From: Neofusicoccum parvum
Lineage: Eukaryota; Ascomycota; Dothideomycetes; Botryosphaeriales; Botryosphaeriaceae
Assembly: GCA_020912385.1 (NCBI GenBank)
Contig: CP087209.1
Span: 744,001 to 808,000, forward strand
Length of the DNA: 64,000 bases
Direction of reading: 5' to 3'
How positions within the stretch are numbered: the first letter of the stretch is position 1; every line of letters begins with the position of its first letter. The position numbers were made by a program, and so were the translations under genes. Under the pieces are notes generated by a model that saw nothing but the letters and a program-made list of their open reading frames with translations, ran no database searches and was not told the DNA's origin. Positions 43,625 through 55,406 of this stretch are shown in pieces.

Positions 43625-45748
43625 ATGGCCGAGCCGACGCCGCCAGCGCCGCCCGCAGAGCCGCCCGCGCCCGCGAGCCCGCGCCCCGGCCGTGACGGCG
43701 ACGACGGCGAGCCCGAGGCCTCCACCGTCGCCAGGGACTTCGAGCCATGCGCCGCGGACGACCCAGACGCCCCCGCCGCAGGCGTGCCGTCGCGCGAGGG
43801 CACCCCGCCGCCGCTGCCTCCGCGCCCGCGCAACCTGGCCACAAAGGCGTCGACCGACTCGTTCCGCTTCAGCGCCAAAGGCTCGCCCCGCCCGTCGCTG
43901 CAGTCCAAGGCCACCACCGCCCTGTCCATCCCGGACGTGCAGACCTACAGCGACTCGCTGCGCGATGCCGTCTCCTCGCCCACCTCGCGCCAGTTCAGCT
44001 TCTCGAGCGCCCGCTTCGGCCCCAGCACGAACGGCAGCGACACGGGCGATGCCATGAGCGTGAGGAGCTACGTGCCCACCCTGGAGGCGGGCACCGATGT
44101 GGAAGACATACTGGGCGAGGTCATCGCCGAGCAGGACAGCTCGACATGGAAGGCTCTGGGCCGCGATTTCCCCCACATAGACGCGGAGGCGGCCCTGTTC
44201 CCCGACGACCCGGCGTTCAGGGCGGCGTTCGACCACGAGTTCGACGAGCTGGAGGAGTTCAAGACGGACGGGTCCAACGAAGGTCAGGCGATCCTCCAGC
44301 TCTCGAAGACGCGCGCTGATAGCCCTGCTGTGTGTAGAAGCTCTGATGTGTCAATGGAGAGCCAAGTTGAAGCACTACCTGATCCTGTCCTCTGCCGGCA
44401 AGCCCATCTACAGCCGCCATGGTGACGACCAGCTCATCGCGAACTCGATTGGCGTCGTGCAGACAATCATCTCCTTTTATCAAGATGCTGACAACGTGCT
44501 CAAAGGATTCACCGCCGGTGGTGTCCGTTTCGTAGTCCTGTCCAAGGGCCCATTGAATCTGGTGGCCATCAGCAAGCTCGGCGAAAGCGACGGGCAGCTG
44601 CGCACCCAGCTGGAGTCGTTGTACATGCAGATCCTGTCTACACTCACCCTGCCAAGCATGGAACGCATGTTCCGTGCCAGAGCATCCACAGACCTGCGGA
44701 GACCGTTGCAAGGCACGGAGACACTCCTCTCGGCCCTCGCAGACGGCTTCACACGGGGCTCGCCATCCACCCTTCTCTCTGCACTAGAATGCTTGCGTTT
44801 GCGGAAGTCGCACCGCAAAGTCATCGACAGCACTCTTCTCAAAACCCGCTCGCCCAACCTTTTGTACGGCTTGGTCGTTGCCGCGGGACGCCTCGTCAGT
44901 GTTGTGCGACCCAAGAAGCATTCCCTCCATCCGGGCGACCTGCAACTCATCTTCAATATGCTTTTCGAGGCTGGCAGTGTCAAGGCTGGCGGTGGTGAGA
45001 ACTGGATCCCTCTCTGTCTCCCAGGCTTCAACAACACTGGCTACCTCTACATGTACGTCAGCTTCTTGAACGTCAACGATGGTCACCTGGAAACCACCGA
45101 CGAGCGGCCGTCAACCTCATCAGGGCAGGAGGATGAGATTGCAATCATCCTAATTAGCGCGAATAAAGAAGGCTTCTTTGAGCTGAGGACCATGCGGGAT
45201 GAGTTGGTCGAGGTAAGTCATCTGCTTGTGGACGACGAGACACTGCAGGACTGACCTCTGGTGAAGCAACTCGAGAAGAATGGAAGCCTCGAGGTCATCC
45301 GGACGGCCGTCAACCGAGGCCGATTATCATGTACAGATATCGCCCCCGGCACAGTGCTTCGGCACTTCATCTACAAATCACGCGGCAATGTACAATTCAC
45401 CATGCCGTCCTACGAGCCTTACTTCAAGACGGACTTGGATAAGCGACTGTGAGTTATGCAGTGATTGCGTGTCGTCGTTCTGTGGATTAACAAAACCCTC
45501 CCAGTCTGATAAAACTCTATGCACAACTGCACTCCCACTTACACACTCGCCCCACACATCTGAAGATACACCATGGCACAAGCACCCACCACATCAGCCT
45601 TGCATGGACTACACCTCTCTTCGAGCTGTACGCCATCGCCCCTGGCACTACCTCTCGCGCTGCGTTAGCACAGGCAGCGAACAAGGTAATCCAGTGGGTT
45701 CGCCGGGAAGAGGAGCGCGTCTTCATCATTGGAGGCGCTGTATTTTAA
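43625..45748 (+). CDS. MON1: Vacuolar fusion protein Mon1
   Basis: Subunit of the Mon1-Ccz1 guanine-nucleotide exchange factor that activates Rab7/Ypt7 on late endosomes and autophagosomes. Four exons, 43625-44282, 44338-45212, 45267-45448 and 45505-45748, encode 652 aa with all phases consistent. The start [14 protein letters not shown] is the ATG after a long GC-rich leader. The first 200 residues are disordered and Pro/Ser-rich. The longin-like core follows: [55 protein letters not shown] and [20 protein letters not shown]. The C-terminus has [34 protein letters not shown] and [17 protein letters not shown], all characteristic of Mon1. It converges with the gene at 45900, leaving only 151 bp between stops. 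Confidence 0.96.
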
Positions 45749-45899
45749 AGCACAAAATAGAAACGTGTAACCAATTGTAATCAGGAACTGCTTTGTGTAT
45801 GCCAAAGCCTGCCATTATGATTAAGGTAAATAACAAGGAACAACTTTTTTTGTTTGTTATATCGACAAGTTTAGTTTCTTTCTAAGCAGAAGACCCAGT

Positions 45900-48104
45900 T
45901 TACGACTCCAACATTCTTATCTCGTTCATCGGCCCATAATCCACCCATCTGTCATCGACGATCTCCGTCTCAATGTCTTTGACATAGTCGTTCTCCGGAG
46001 GGACCGGCGTGCCAGAGGAGGTAGGGGGCGATGTTCCCGGTGTAGAATACACGGATGAGGAAGACGATGGGAGGACCTTGTCGTGGAGCCTGGTAGAGTC
46101 CACCAGCGTCGCCCGACCCCTGACCGCAAGCTCACCCCCAGCGGCGAAATGCGCCTCGTTTGCCTTTGGTGTGACGCTCCTCGACGAGGCAGAGGGATCT
46201 TCTCCATCCACGGTCACGCTCGGGGCGGCGTCATTCTCCCTCGCAAGCACCAGCTGGCCGCCCATCGCACCATCCGGATCCGCTCCAGCCGCCGCCTCCT
46301 GGTCGTCCACCGACCCGTCCTCACCACCGCTGTCCATCCGATCGCTCGCCACAACCACCCTCTTCCTATTCTCCAGCACCCTCTGCACCGCCATCCTCCC
46401 CCCATCCCTCCTCGCCTCCTCGGTAACCCCCAACTCCTCCTCGCCCGCCCCCTCAAGCAGCCTCCCCGTCCTCAGATCCACCCAATCCGTCCTCCCGCCC
46501 GCCCCCTCCACACACTCGATCCTCGGCATCTCGAACTCGCCCAGCAGGCACCCGTCGCCGGCCGGCAGCTCCGGCAGCATCGGCGGCGGGTCGCGCGACG
46601 CGCCCGCGCTGCACCACGCGGCCGTGAACTTGTCGCCCGCGTCGACGACCGCCCTGCCGTTCTTGCCGGAGCCAGAGCCGGACGCGCTGCCGGCGCTGCT
46701 ACCGTTGCCGTTGCCGTTGCCGCTGTCGAACAGCAGGAGGTTCGGGCTGGACAGCGCCGTCACGCCCGTCGGGTGCCCGATGAAGCCGGCGAAGCCGCTG
46801 CTCGCGGCGGCGACGGCGCTGGGCAGGCTCATGCCGGACTCGGAGGACGTGGAAGGGGCGCGCAGGGCGGTGGTGCTGGCGGCTGCGGCGGCGGTGGCGG
46901 CGGTGTGGAGCGAGAGGCGGCGGCTGCTGCGGATGGCGAGGAGCTTGGAGGACGTGGCGAGGAGGCCGCTGGCGCTGTCGCTCTTGCTGCGGGCGCGGCT
47001 GGCGGGCGGGGAGGAGTCGCGCCTGGTGCGGTTGAGCTTGATGCGCCGCGTCAGCGTGTCGGTGCTGGAGCTCTTCTTGTGGCCGCGGCCGGCGGGATGC
47101 TGTGTGCTCTGCTGCTGCTGCTGTTCTTCGCCCTCCTCGCTGGTCTTGCTGTTGTTGTCGGCAGCGGCGGCAGCGGTAGTGCCGTCGGTGGGGGCGCTTG
47201 TCGTCAATACGCCGTCGCTCGTGCTGGGCGGCTTCTTGTCCCCAGCGTCTCCTCCGTCTCTTGCGGTTGCCGCAGCGGGAGCAGGCGTCATCTCCAGCCC
47301 GGACCCGCCCAACCCCATCCCCATCCCCCATCCTGGCACGAGCCCCTGCAGCGTGGACGACGTCTTGCGGCGGCGGAAGCCCTTGATAGCGCCGCCGCCG
47401 CCTTCAGCGCTGTTGCTCTCGGGGGCGTCGCTTGCGTTGGTGCTGGCGAACGAGACGTGGCTGGCGGTGCTGTTTGCGCTGTGGCGGTTCGAGGTCGAGC
47501 CCGAGGCTGAGTCGGTGGTGCTGCTGGTGAGACCCAGGGCGGCACCACCACCCCAGCTGCTGCGCCAGCTGCCCTTCCGGCTGTGCGGGCGGCTGCTCAC
47601 GGCGTTGCTGCGAGTGAGGCCAGGGCCGCCGCCGCCGGTGCTGCTTGCGCGGCTCTCAGACCTCTCCCCGCCCTCTGGCGCCTTGCCGCTGCTGGTCTTC
47701 GGCTTGCCGCCCGTCGCCTTCTTCAGCTTGTCTCCCAGCATCTTGCCCAGGCTCACCGACGACGGGGTTCGCCTGAGCGAGAACGCGCTGGCCCTGCTGG
47801 CCGGCCGCCCTCCCATCGTCCCGCTGCTGCCAATCGCCTCCTCGCTCTCCTCGACCGAGCCATCTGCGAGGGAGGCGGTTGATGCATTCGCAGTGCCGCC
47901 GCTGTCCTTCCTGCTGCGCACCTTCTTGGTCATCTTGAACGCCGGCGAGTTCAGGCTCATCGACGACAGCAGCGTCGTGCTGCTTTTCCGCCTCGAATTC
48001 TTGTCCTCGGTCGCAGTCTTGTCGGACGCAAACGGGTTCGTCAGGGCAAAGCGTGAGAACATGCCGGACGGCGTCGACGCCGACGATTTGGTGGAGGAGG
48101 GCAT
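45900..48104 (-). CDS. Uncharacterised Ser-rich fungal protein (734 aa)
   Basis: Single open frame of 734 aa starting MPSSTKSSASTPSGMFSRF. No known domain recognised. Composition is dominated by Ser, Ala, Gly and Thr, with basic patches (NSRRKSSTTLL, TKKVRSRKDSGG) and a short Gln run (EEGEEQQQQQS). The least biased part is the C-terminal third (MLPELPAGDGCLLGEFEMP, then the end IVDDRWVDYGPMNEIRMLES), which is where conservation is most likely. The opposite strand carries an open frame of similar length (46009-48153). I prefer the minus strand because its composition and basic/acidic pattern resemble disordered fungal regulators. The other frame is a hydrophobic Leu/Ser/Pro string, as expected from the complement of Ser/Gly/Ala codons. 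Introns cannot be excluded. Confidence 0.7.
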   Translation of the reverse strand: MPSSTKSSASTPSGMFSRFALTNPFASDKTATEDKNSRRKSSTTLLSSMSLNSPAFKMTKKVRSRKDSGGTANASTASLADGSVEESEEAIGSSGTMGGRPASRASAFSLRRTPSSVSLGKMLGDKLKKATGGKPKTSSGKAPEGGERSESRASSTGGGGPGLTRSNAVSSRPHSRKGSWRSSWGGGAALGLTSSTTDSASGSTSNRHSANSTASHVSFASTNASDAPESNSAEGGGGAIKGFRRRKTSSTLQGLVPGWGMGMGLGGSGLEMTPAPAAATARDGGDAGDKKPPSTSDGVLTTSAPTDGTTAAAAADNNSKTSEEGEEQQQQQSTQHPAGRGHKKSSSTDTLTRRIKLNRTRRDSSPPASRARSKSDSASGLLATSSKLLAIRSSRRLSLHTAATAAAAASTTALRAPSTSSESGMSLPSAVAAASSGFAGFIGHPTGVTALSSPNLLLFDSGNGNGNGSSAGSASGSGSGKNGRAVVDAGDKFTAAWCSAGASRDPPPMLPELPAGDGCLLGEFEMPRIECVEGAGGRTDWVDLRTGRLLEGAGEEELGVTEEARRDGGRMAVQRVLENRKRVVVASDRMDSGGEDGSVDDQEAAAGADPDGAMGGQLVLARENDAAPSVTVDGEDPSASSRSVTPKANEAHFAAGGELAVRGRATLVDSTRLHDKVLPSSSSSVYSTPGTSPPTSSGTPVPPENDYVKDIETEIVDDRWVDYGPMNEIRMLES

Positions 48105-49994
48105 GGCTGCTGCAGCTTTGCCGTCGATCCGGCAGGGCTCCGACTCTTTTTAAGAAAACCCCCTTCCCCGGCGTGGACGGCGTGCGGTGACAAGGGCGCG
48201 CGGTCGGCGCTCTTTTGCTCTTTTCTGTGGTCGTCCGGATGGCGGCGGGGTACCGATCATGCGCAGTACCTGGTCTGCAGTACGCAGCCGCACTCCACTC
48301 TCGTGTTGCGCAACCCCTGTCGGCGCTCTTCCCTCTCCCCACTCAAACGCTCACGTCAGCTCGTCCGACAACTCAGCAGCTCCAAACCCAGATCAGATCA
48401 GCCCTGTGGCGCGTCAGACACGCAACAGGCCTCGAATCGTCGCCTGCCGTCCCTCTTTTTTTCTGCTTCTGCTTAAACCTCTGAAGAAGCAACAGATATC
48501 CGAGACTCCGCCTCTTTCAGCCAGTCGATATGCCGTCAGCCCCTCCTTCCCCTGCTTTTCCCCACTCCAACCGTCCAAAAGCGCCGTCAATCGTCGGCCG
48601 TCGCTGCTCTCCTCGTCCTCGCCGATCTCCCGCAGCTCGTCCAGCACGTCACCCCCGCTTAGTCGATTCAACAGCCCTCTCTCTCCCTCCGCTGGGCAAG
48701 AGCACCTCCAGCAGCACCGGCGCCGGCTGCTCCGCAAGATCGGTAGCCGGTGGGTGTGTCTTCGCGAAAGCCGGCGTGGAGCGGGGCGCAGCAGGTGCCT
48801 CCCGGGATTCGCGCAGAGTGCTCGAGGCCTAGCACCGTCTGCCGTCGTCGGTGTGCTGCTCTTCTTGGTTCTATATGAAGAGGGTGGCGAGACGAGCGAC
48901 GCGGCAGGAGAACGACCAGCCAGTGACCGGATCAGGCATGGGTTGGTGTCGATCTTCTATTGAAAAAAAAAAAAAGCAAAAGCCTACTCTAAGAGCAAGA
49001 CGGTTCCGGGAGGAACGCGTCTCTCGGATTTGGTATGGTGTCTCGAGCGACCAAGAAATGAAGAGAATGATATACAGGTAAAAGGAAGAAAATAAGCGCC
49101 GGCCCGCAAACTCGTAGGAAGGAAGGCGTTGCCTTGCGTTCTTGTGGCCACTGCTGACCGTCGCACGCATGCTTTTGTCTTAAATCATGGCAAATCCGGC
49201 AGCTCGAGGCTGGTTCGTTGAGAAGATGTTGACGCGGTTGCTTTCGCCCATCGAGGAACGTGAGCCCGTGTCCGGATGCAGAATCGCTTGGATCAAACGG
49301 CGTCGCCGCCGTGCGCATGCAACGAAACCCCGAGTGAACCATGGGAAGCCGGGAATGAGGAGAGCGGCATAACGATCACATGTCGAGTCCCCTATCATCA
49401 CATGGAATATCACCCGTCCTTGCCTCTTGTGCAGCTCGTAGATATACGTCAATCCTTAGTCTACAACCATTCTAATCTACACCTATAGAGCGTGCACTCA
49501 AACATACCTACAGCATGCAACGGACAATTCCCCCTGATTACCCCGCCACTAGTACCTCAATCCTTCCCGTCGCAACCACAGCCTTGCCTTCGCCTCGCAG
49601 CCTACTACTGCAAGGTTAAAAAATTCCCCACATACCACTGTGCCCCGCCTTCGTCAAAATGCTGTTTAGCGCAACCCGCCTTGGAAAAAAAAAAGAATTT
49701 CGCTGGGAAGGATTCTGAAAGAGGTAAAGCCCGCGTGATTGGAACCATGGGACCACCGGACCAGGGCTTGGAGCCTAACGGCGGAAGCAAGGGATGCATG
49801 TAGCCGGGATGAGCCGTCGTTGACATGTGACAACCTTGAACCTTCCGGAAATGTTGCGATAGAACCGTATTAGCTAACAGATGGGGATCATACAGGACAA
49901 CAGGGTGTAGCAAGGAGCAAGAATCCTCCTGGGCAGGTGGCGAGAAGGGAGCAACTTGACAACGGTTGCCTCGGATGAGACTAAGCGTGTCTGC
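48105..49994. other. Intergenic, no gene seen
   Basis: 1.9 kb between two minus-strand genes. The first part is C/T-rich, a likely leader and promoter of the 734-aa gene. A 13-base A run lies near 48962-48974. Frames on both strands are short or low complexity. I see no RNA gene. Confidence 0.55.
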
Positions 49995-52900
49995 TCAAGT
50001 GCCTGGGTAGACTTCGGTCCTGGTCATGTTCACGTCGCTGTCTTGCAGCCACTCCCTCGTCTCCTGCTTCTCGTTCTTTTTCTTCGCACCGAAGCCCCTG
50101 AAGAACTCGCCGCTTCGGAACCACATGGTCTTGATCCTGTCGAAGAATCGTTTGGTACGGAATTCTGACTTCGGCATACCGGTCGCGCCATCATAGGTCT
50201 GGACACTGCCACCAGCGCCAACGCGAGAGTCCGTCATGGTGCCGCTTGAGCCGTCACCCTCCGTCGTAGAGGCGGTAGCGGTGGCAGTTCGATCAATAGT
50301 GCGGGCTTCGACGGCTGACTGTGCACGAGACATGGTTGTCTGCGGTCCGATCTTCGACCTTAGTTGGGTCAGGCGCTTGCGGAAGCTACCTCCGCGACGA
50401 GTCTGTTCACTGTCATCCGAGAAGAAGCTCCGGACATCATCGATGTTGAAGCGCGATGGCGGCGTAAGCCCACTGGTAGGATAGCGGTCTCCCGGATCAT
50501 GAGCAAATTCGTCCAGCGAGACGCTAGTACGGATTGTAGGAAACCCATTAGCTTCCAGGCCCATGGTGCGCCCGAGTTTGCGCGTTATAGATCCCATAAC
50601 GCTCCCAGAAGGGCGGTGGCTCCCCTTGCGACTGTGCTTGAAGGTATCATGAGTCTCGGTGCTATCAGGCGTGACATTCTGTCCCTCGCCAGACGCATTC
50701 CTGACCCGACCATCCGTGGCTGTGGAGTACTCTGACGACGCAGGAGAATGAGACCTCAACTTTGATGGGCAAGATCCTGCAGATCGGTCCCGCACATGGG
50801 CTTTCACGGGGAAGGTGATGTCGATTCCAGTCGTGCTCTCGTTCCAGGGAAACTTCATGCTCATGTCCCACGGCTTGATCTCTTCAGACTGTTTCACAGC
50901 GGTGTGCCCTTCATGGCCACCACATGGTGGCTTCTCACGAACATGAGCCGGCAACGGGGCCTCAAGCTCCGCCAAGGAAGGTTGACTGATCTTGATATCC
51001 GGAGTTGTTCCACCGGAGTCCTTGCGTTCCCGAGCACTCTTGAACGATTTGTTGCTGCTTTCGGAATCCTTGACCTCCTCAACCCGCGGTCCTGGGAAGA
51101 AATTCTCCTCTTGAGGCTTGCCCCTCTGCGAAAGCTCCTGGTAAACATCGTCATCGATGAGTACCAAGTTGGGCCTGCCAGGCATTGCCCTAAGGCGGCA
51201 AGAAGACCTCATGTTGTTCAAGAGGCCAGGGCGATCTCCAAGATGACGAATTTCGTAGACGTCCGACTTCAATTCAGGATCCTCGATCATGTTTTCCACA
51301 TCGCCGCCTTCCTCCTTTTCTGTGTTTACAGTCTCCGAGCTACTGTATCTTTTGAGGGACGGTATAAGTTCCGAAAGGCGTTGAGTCAGGCCGGAGACCG
51401 ACGGAATAGACAGTTTTTCAACCTCTGAAATCAGTTCTTCCGGTGAGAAGGCCCGGGTTTTAGATATAGTCGAAGGCTTGGAGGTGAGAGACATCACATC
51501 AGAGCGTGCAGGTTCTACAATTACAGGGGGGATGACTCCCGTATCCGGCTTTGCCTCTTCGGGCTTCAATTCGACGGTCTCAGGCGTCTTTGGTCGATAA
51601 TCTGGACGGTGATCGGTATCGTCCAGGCTGGCGAAGAAGCTTCGATACTTCTCCCTGATAGGTCCAAGAGAAGTAGGTCGCCCATCTGAACCAGGATATC
51701 CGGTCCCAAAGTTGACAGGAACTCCATCCAAGGATAGGGTGGAACGGTCGCCAAGTGCTTCATGCAACCTCTCGATTAAATCCATTTGGCTGAAGTGCAT
51801 GGAGGGGATCAGGCGAGACTCAGCGAGTGTTCCCCGCTTAGGAGACTCAATGACCGATTTGCGCGAAGCCTTTACTGATGATGCCCGCGTCAAGAAGATA
51901 GAGTCGAGCGAAGTTACTCGTCCGGACGGAGTAGAATCTCGAGCCGTGGGAAACTTGAGGCCCGTTGACACCCTTCTGTCAAGATCAGATGAGCTTGAAT
52001 CTTCGTCAGGCACACGTGTGAGAGGAGGAAACTTGAAGCTGGTGGAGATTCGATTTGAGGATACTCCCGTCGAAGGTCTTTTGCTGAGGTCCGAGCAAAA
52101 TTCTTCACAAGACTCTTCCTTAACATCAGATAGCTGGCTTGGGTACCTTGGAGGATTTGATAGCCTCAAGTCCTGGGCAATGATGTTGGCGGCAATCGAA
52201 GTACGGGGTGGAAATTCTTCTTTCGGCTCATACGACTGCAGAGAGGACTTTCTGACCGGCCACACTAGATGGGTTGTGGTGTTCCCACTCTCCCGAGAGC
52301 TGTAAGATCTTGCTGGAACAGAATGAGTGCTGGTTGACTGCACAGTCGCACTTCCGGGAGTGGACTCATCAGTGGTGAAAGTGACTGGAGTTGCGGCCGG
52401 CGTCTCAAACATGGGCTTGTGTTCATCCTGTTGGGGGTTGGGATGCACCGGCGTGGTCAATTCAAGCAGATTCTTTGGAACAGACAGATGTGAGCTGACT
52501 GCAGATGGCAGCGGTGACGAATCCACGAGGAAGTTGAAAGAACCGGATCTTCCAGTCTCAGGTGTGTGCGTCCCCAGCACAGGAGCGGAAATCCTGGCCT
52601 TGACGTCCACAGATGAGGGCTTCGGTGTCAAGCACATAGACTTTGCCCTTGAGGAAGCTGTTGAGGGGCTCATCAAAAACGAAGAAGTAACAGCAGAAAG
52701 CCCCTCGCTTCGTTCGGGTGTCTTCTCTGAAGCTGCAGGATCGCTCGGGATCTCCAACTTAACCTGCGGTTCCACGACTCCTTCATTTTCGATCGAGAGC
52801 GTGCCGGTAGATCCAACGGAGTCTCGGGTCACTGGTAGTGAATATCGCGCTGTCACTTTGATGACAGAGTCTCCGTTGGGTGCCTCGGCGCTCGTTTCTG

Positions 52901-54901
52901 AGCTGCTTCTCGGGCGTTGACTCTCATAACCATCGACTTCTGATGCGACTCCGTTGTTCTCTTCCGGGGCAGTAGACATAGTGCCTGAGGACGAACTGCT
53001 TCGCGACGGGCTGGGTGGAGGACTTGGAGATCGTTCCACGCTCACCTTGAGCTTCGAATCAATTTCCATTGGTACCTTGACGTCCAGCGTCGAAACTGTG
53101 GTCTCGTTGGCTGTGGATGATGGCTCAATGACTGAGAGGATCATCTCTCTGGTGATCCGACGGGGAATCGGGGAGGGCACCACTGAACCCGGAAGCTCCA
53201 CGATTTCAGGTTCAGGAGTAGGGACAGGTGAGCCTTCAAGTTCAGCCACATCCGGAAGAATTTCAGGACTGGGTGTAAGCGGAGCGCACGTGTGCTGGGT
53301 AGTCTGGCGCGTGTGCGCTTTTTCTCCGAGAATAGACTTCATGTGGTTCACGAATCCGCCAGGAGTAACGGCTGCAGCCTCGGCGGACGGAGGGTCCTTT
53401 TGGATACTGTCGAAGTGCTCGCTGTAGTCGTAATATTCCAATGCTTGATCACTTTCGAAGTCGCCGGAATCAGTAGGTGGATCAGCCCCAGCAAGAGGCG
53501 AGGCTGCTTGTTGGACCATGACCTCGGCAGAGTGGCTAACTCTTGGGGTCTGCGGCCCCAAAGATGGCGGCCCAGAGGAAAGTGCATCAGAATCAGTGCC
53601 ATTAGTCAGCGAAGTAACAGACCTTCTGGGCACCGGCCGAAGCATTGGAGCAGATCCATTGGCGCCAATAGGACGACGGAGTGGCATTTCAGAAGCCATG
53701 TATGGGCCCTGTGAGATGGTAGGCGTCGATCTGTTGAGCTGGCTGTAGTACAGAATCTGCTCCATTTCGTGCGGAGGTAACGGCGAGACTGGTGAGGCCG
53801 AACTATGTACAGATCTGTGGAATCCCGGCGGGAAAGGCATCGGAGCCATTTCGTGGGGCAGCATCGGCGACACGGGCGACGTCCTGATCCTTGACATAGA
53901 CGACGGACCGTGATACCTTCTCGGCGGACCACCGCTGACTGTGTCACTCATTGCTGGCGAAGGGGAACGATAGCCGGGACGCTTGAGGCGAGTTGGGTAC
54001 CGATACGGCGATCGCGGTCGCTGGATAGGCTCTGGATGCCTTAGGCTGGCGAACGAACGAGGAGCGGAAAGCTTGTGCGGCGGGCCGTAATTGTTTGTTG
54101 TAAAGGAGTAGGAACGTCCTTCTTTGGATAGGCGTGCCGGGGGGACAAGAGGCGACGTTCCCGGTAGGTTCATCAGGGTGGGTGACACTGTGTCCGGCAG
54201 GAACTGAGGGACATTAAGGCTGCTTGTGATCGACTTTCGGGGAACCGATGAAGTCGAAGGCCGAGATCGATGCTTGCTGGAGATGCCATTCGTAGTTTGG
54301 GTCTGGGCGGAGCCGATGGAGACGTGCGACGTGTGGTTGTTGCTGCGTCGCCGATGAGCCGGCCGAGGCACCTGGGACGGTCTTCCAGACTTCCCAAACG
54401 ACGAGCCGCTGGGGACACCGCTGGACACACCACCAAGATCTCCGAGCTCGGTAGACGTCCTGAGCATGCTCATGACGCCGGTGGAGAGCAAGTCGGACTG
54501 TGGCTGGGTCGACCTCCGCGTGCCTCTCGAGCCCGACGACATGTTCGACGCCCGGCTCAGCCGGCCGCTGATGTTGGGGTCCAGCTCGGAGAGCGGCATG
54601 ATGTGGCCAAATAATCGTAGGTATCCAAACCGGAGCCAAGACCGCCTCAGCCAGATGATGGTATGACGTGCTGAAAACGAGTGATGGGGGAGGGGTGAGG
54701 TGAGAGGAAGAGGGAGGGCAGCAGGCAAGACAGAAGAGCCCTGCCGCAGCAGGCGATGCGTGGAAAAAGCAAGCGCAAGGCGTGGCGTATCTCACGTTGC
54801 TCTGGGGAAGCGACGCGCCGGTGGAAGATGCGGTGAAGGAGAAAGGTGGGCGGGAGTGAGAGGACGGCTGCGATCAGACTTTCACTGTGCAACGCTGTCA
54901 T
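49995..54901 (-). CDS. Large disordered fungal protein (about 1593 aa)
   Basis: Not a family I can name. The preferred model has two exons, 54901-54796 and 54670-49995, joined C|CA across a 125-nt intron (GTGAGA donor, TTTTCAG acceptor), giving 1593 aa. Exon 1 (MTALHSESLIAAVLSLPPTF) is hydrophobic and could anchor the protein. Exon 2 continues RHTIIWLRRSWLRFGYLRLF then GHIMPLSELDPN. The conservative alternative starts at that internal ATG (54599; MPLSELDPNISGRLSR), giving 1535 aa. The body is Ser/Pro/Thr-rich with many RRxS- and SP-type sites. Less biased islands are FSQMDLIERLHEALGDRSTL, IRHLGDRPGLLNNMRSSCRL (with a following PGRPNLVLIDDDVYQEL) and the C-terminus FFDRIKTMWFRSGEFFRGFG. A phosphorylated cytoskeletal or signalling scaffold is a guess only. 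Confidence 0.7.
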
Positions 54902-55406
54902 GATTCCTAACCGGGCAGGCTCAACGGACCGCGAACAGAAGGGAAGGGTCGACGGCGACAGCCTCGGCGCGCACACGCGCGACACAAAGTGGACTTGCAA
55001 AGCCTCCTTTTTGGCGTGATTTTTTTCGGGGCTACAATATGTCCCACTCGCTCATCTCGAGCCTGAGCCGATACTACAATGCTCTTCCGGATGATGTGCT
55101 CTCCCGATGTTATACATGCTTTGAACAAAAGCCCGAAAAACGATGTAGCGCTCAAACGCCTTTCTAATAGAAGCTTATTGTGCGACCAACAAAAATTAAA
55201 TTTCAAAGACAGCCGTCTGCGAAAATTTGTTCATAGACAATCGTTACCGATACGGTTTCGAAACGCTGACGAAAAACCAAAAGGCACCGGCCGAAGGCCT
55301 GGGAGGAGAAGGGGTATCGGAATAGAAACAGAGAGAAAGAATGAAAAGATAACGCCTCCGTGGCTTGAATGTTTTGGGGATCCTTTCCTGCACCGTCGCG
55401 TCCACA
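54902..55406. other. Short intergenic region
   Basis: 505 bp between the start of the 1593-aa gene and the stop of the next minus-strand gene. It contains that promoter and the downstream gene's 3' UTR. No gene seen. Confidence 0.6.

Noticed and set aside
43412..44236. 274-aa minus-strand ORF
   Set aside because: Antisense of MON1 exon 1 and its leader; GC-driven, no motif.
46009..48153. 714-aa plus-strand ORF
   Set aside because: Exact antisense shadow of the 734-aa minus-strand gene. Its Leu/Ser/Pro string is what Ser/Ala/Gly codons give when read backwards.
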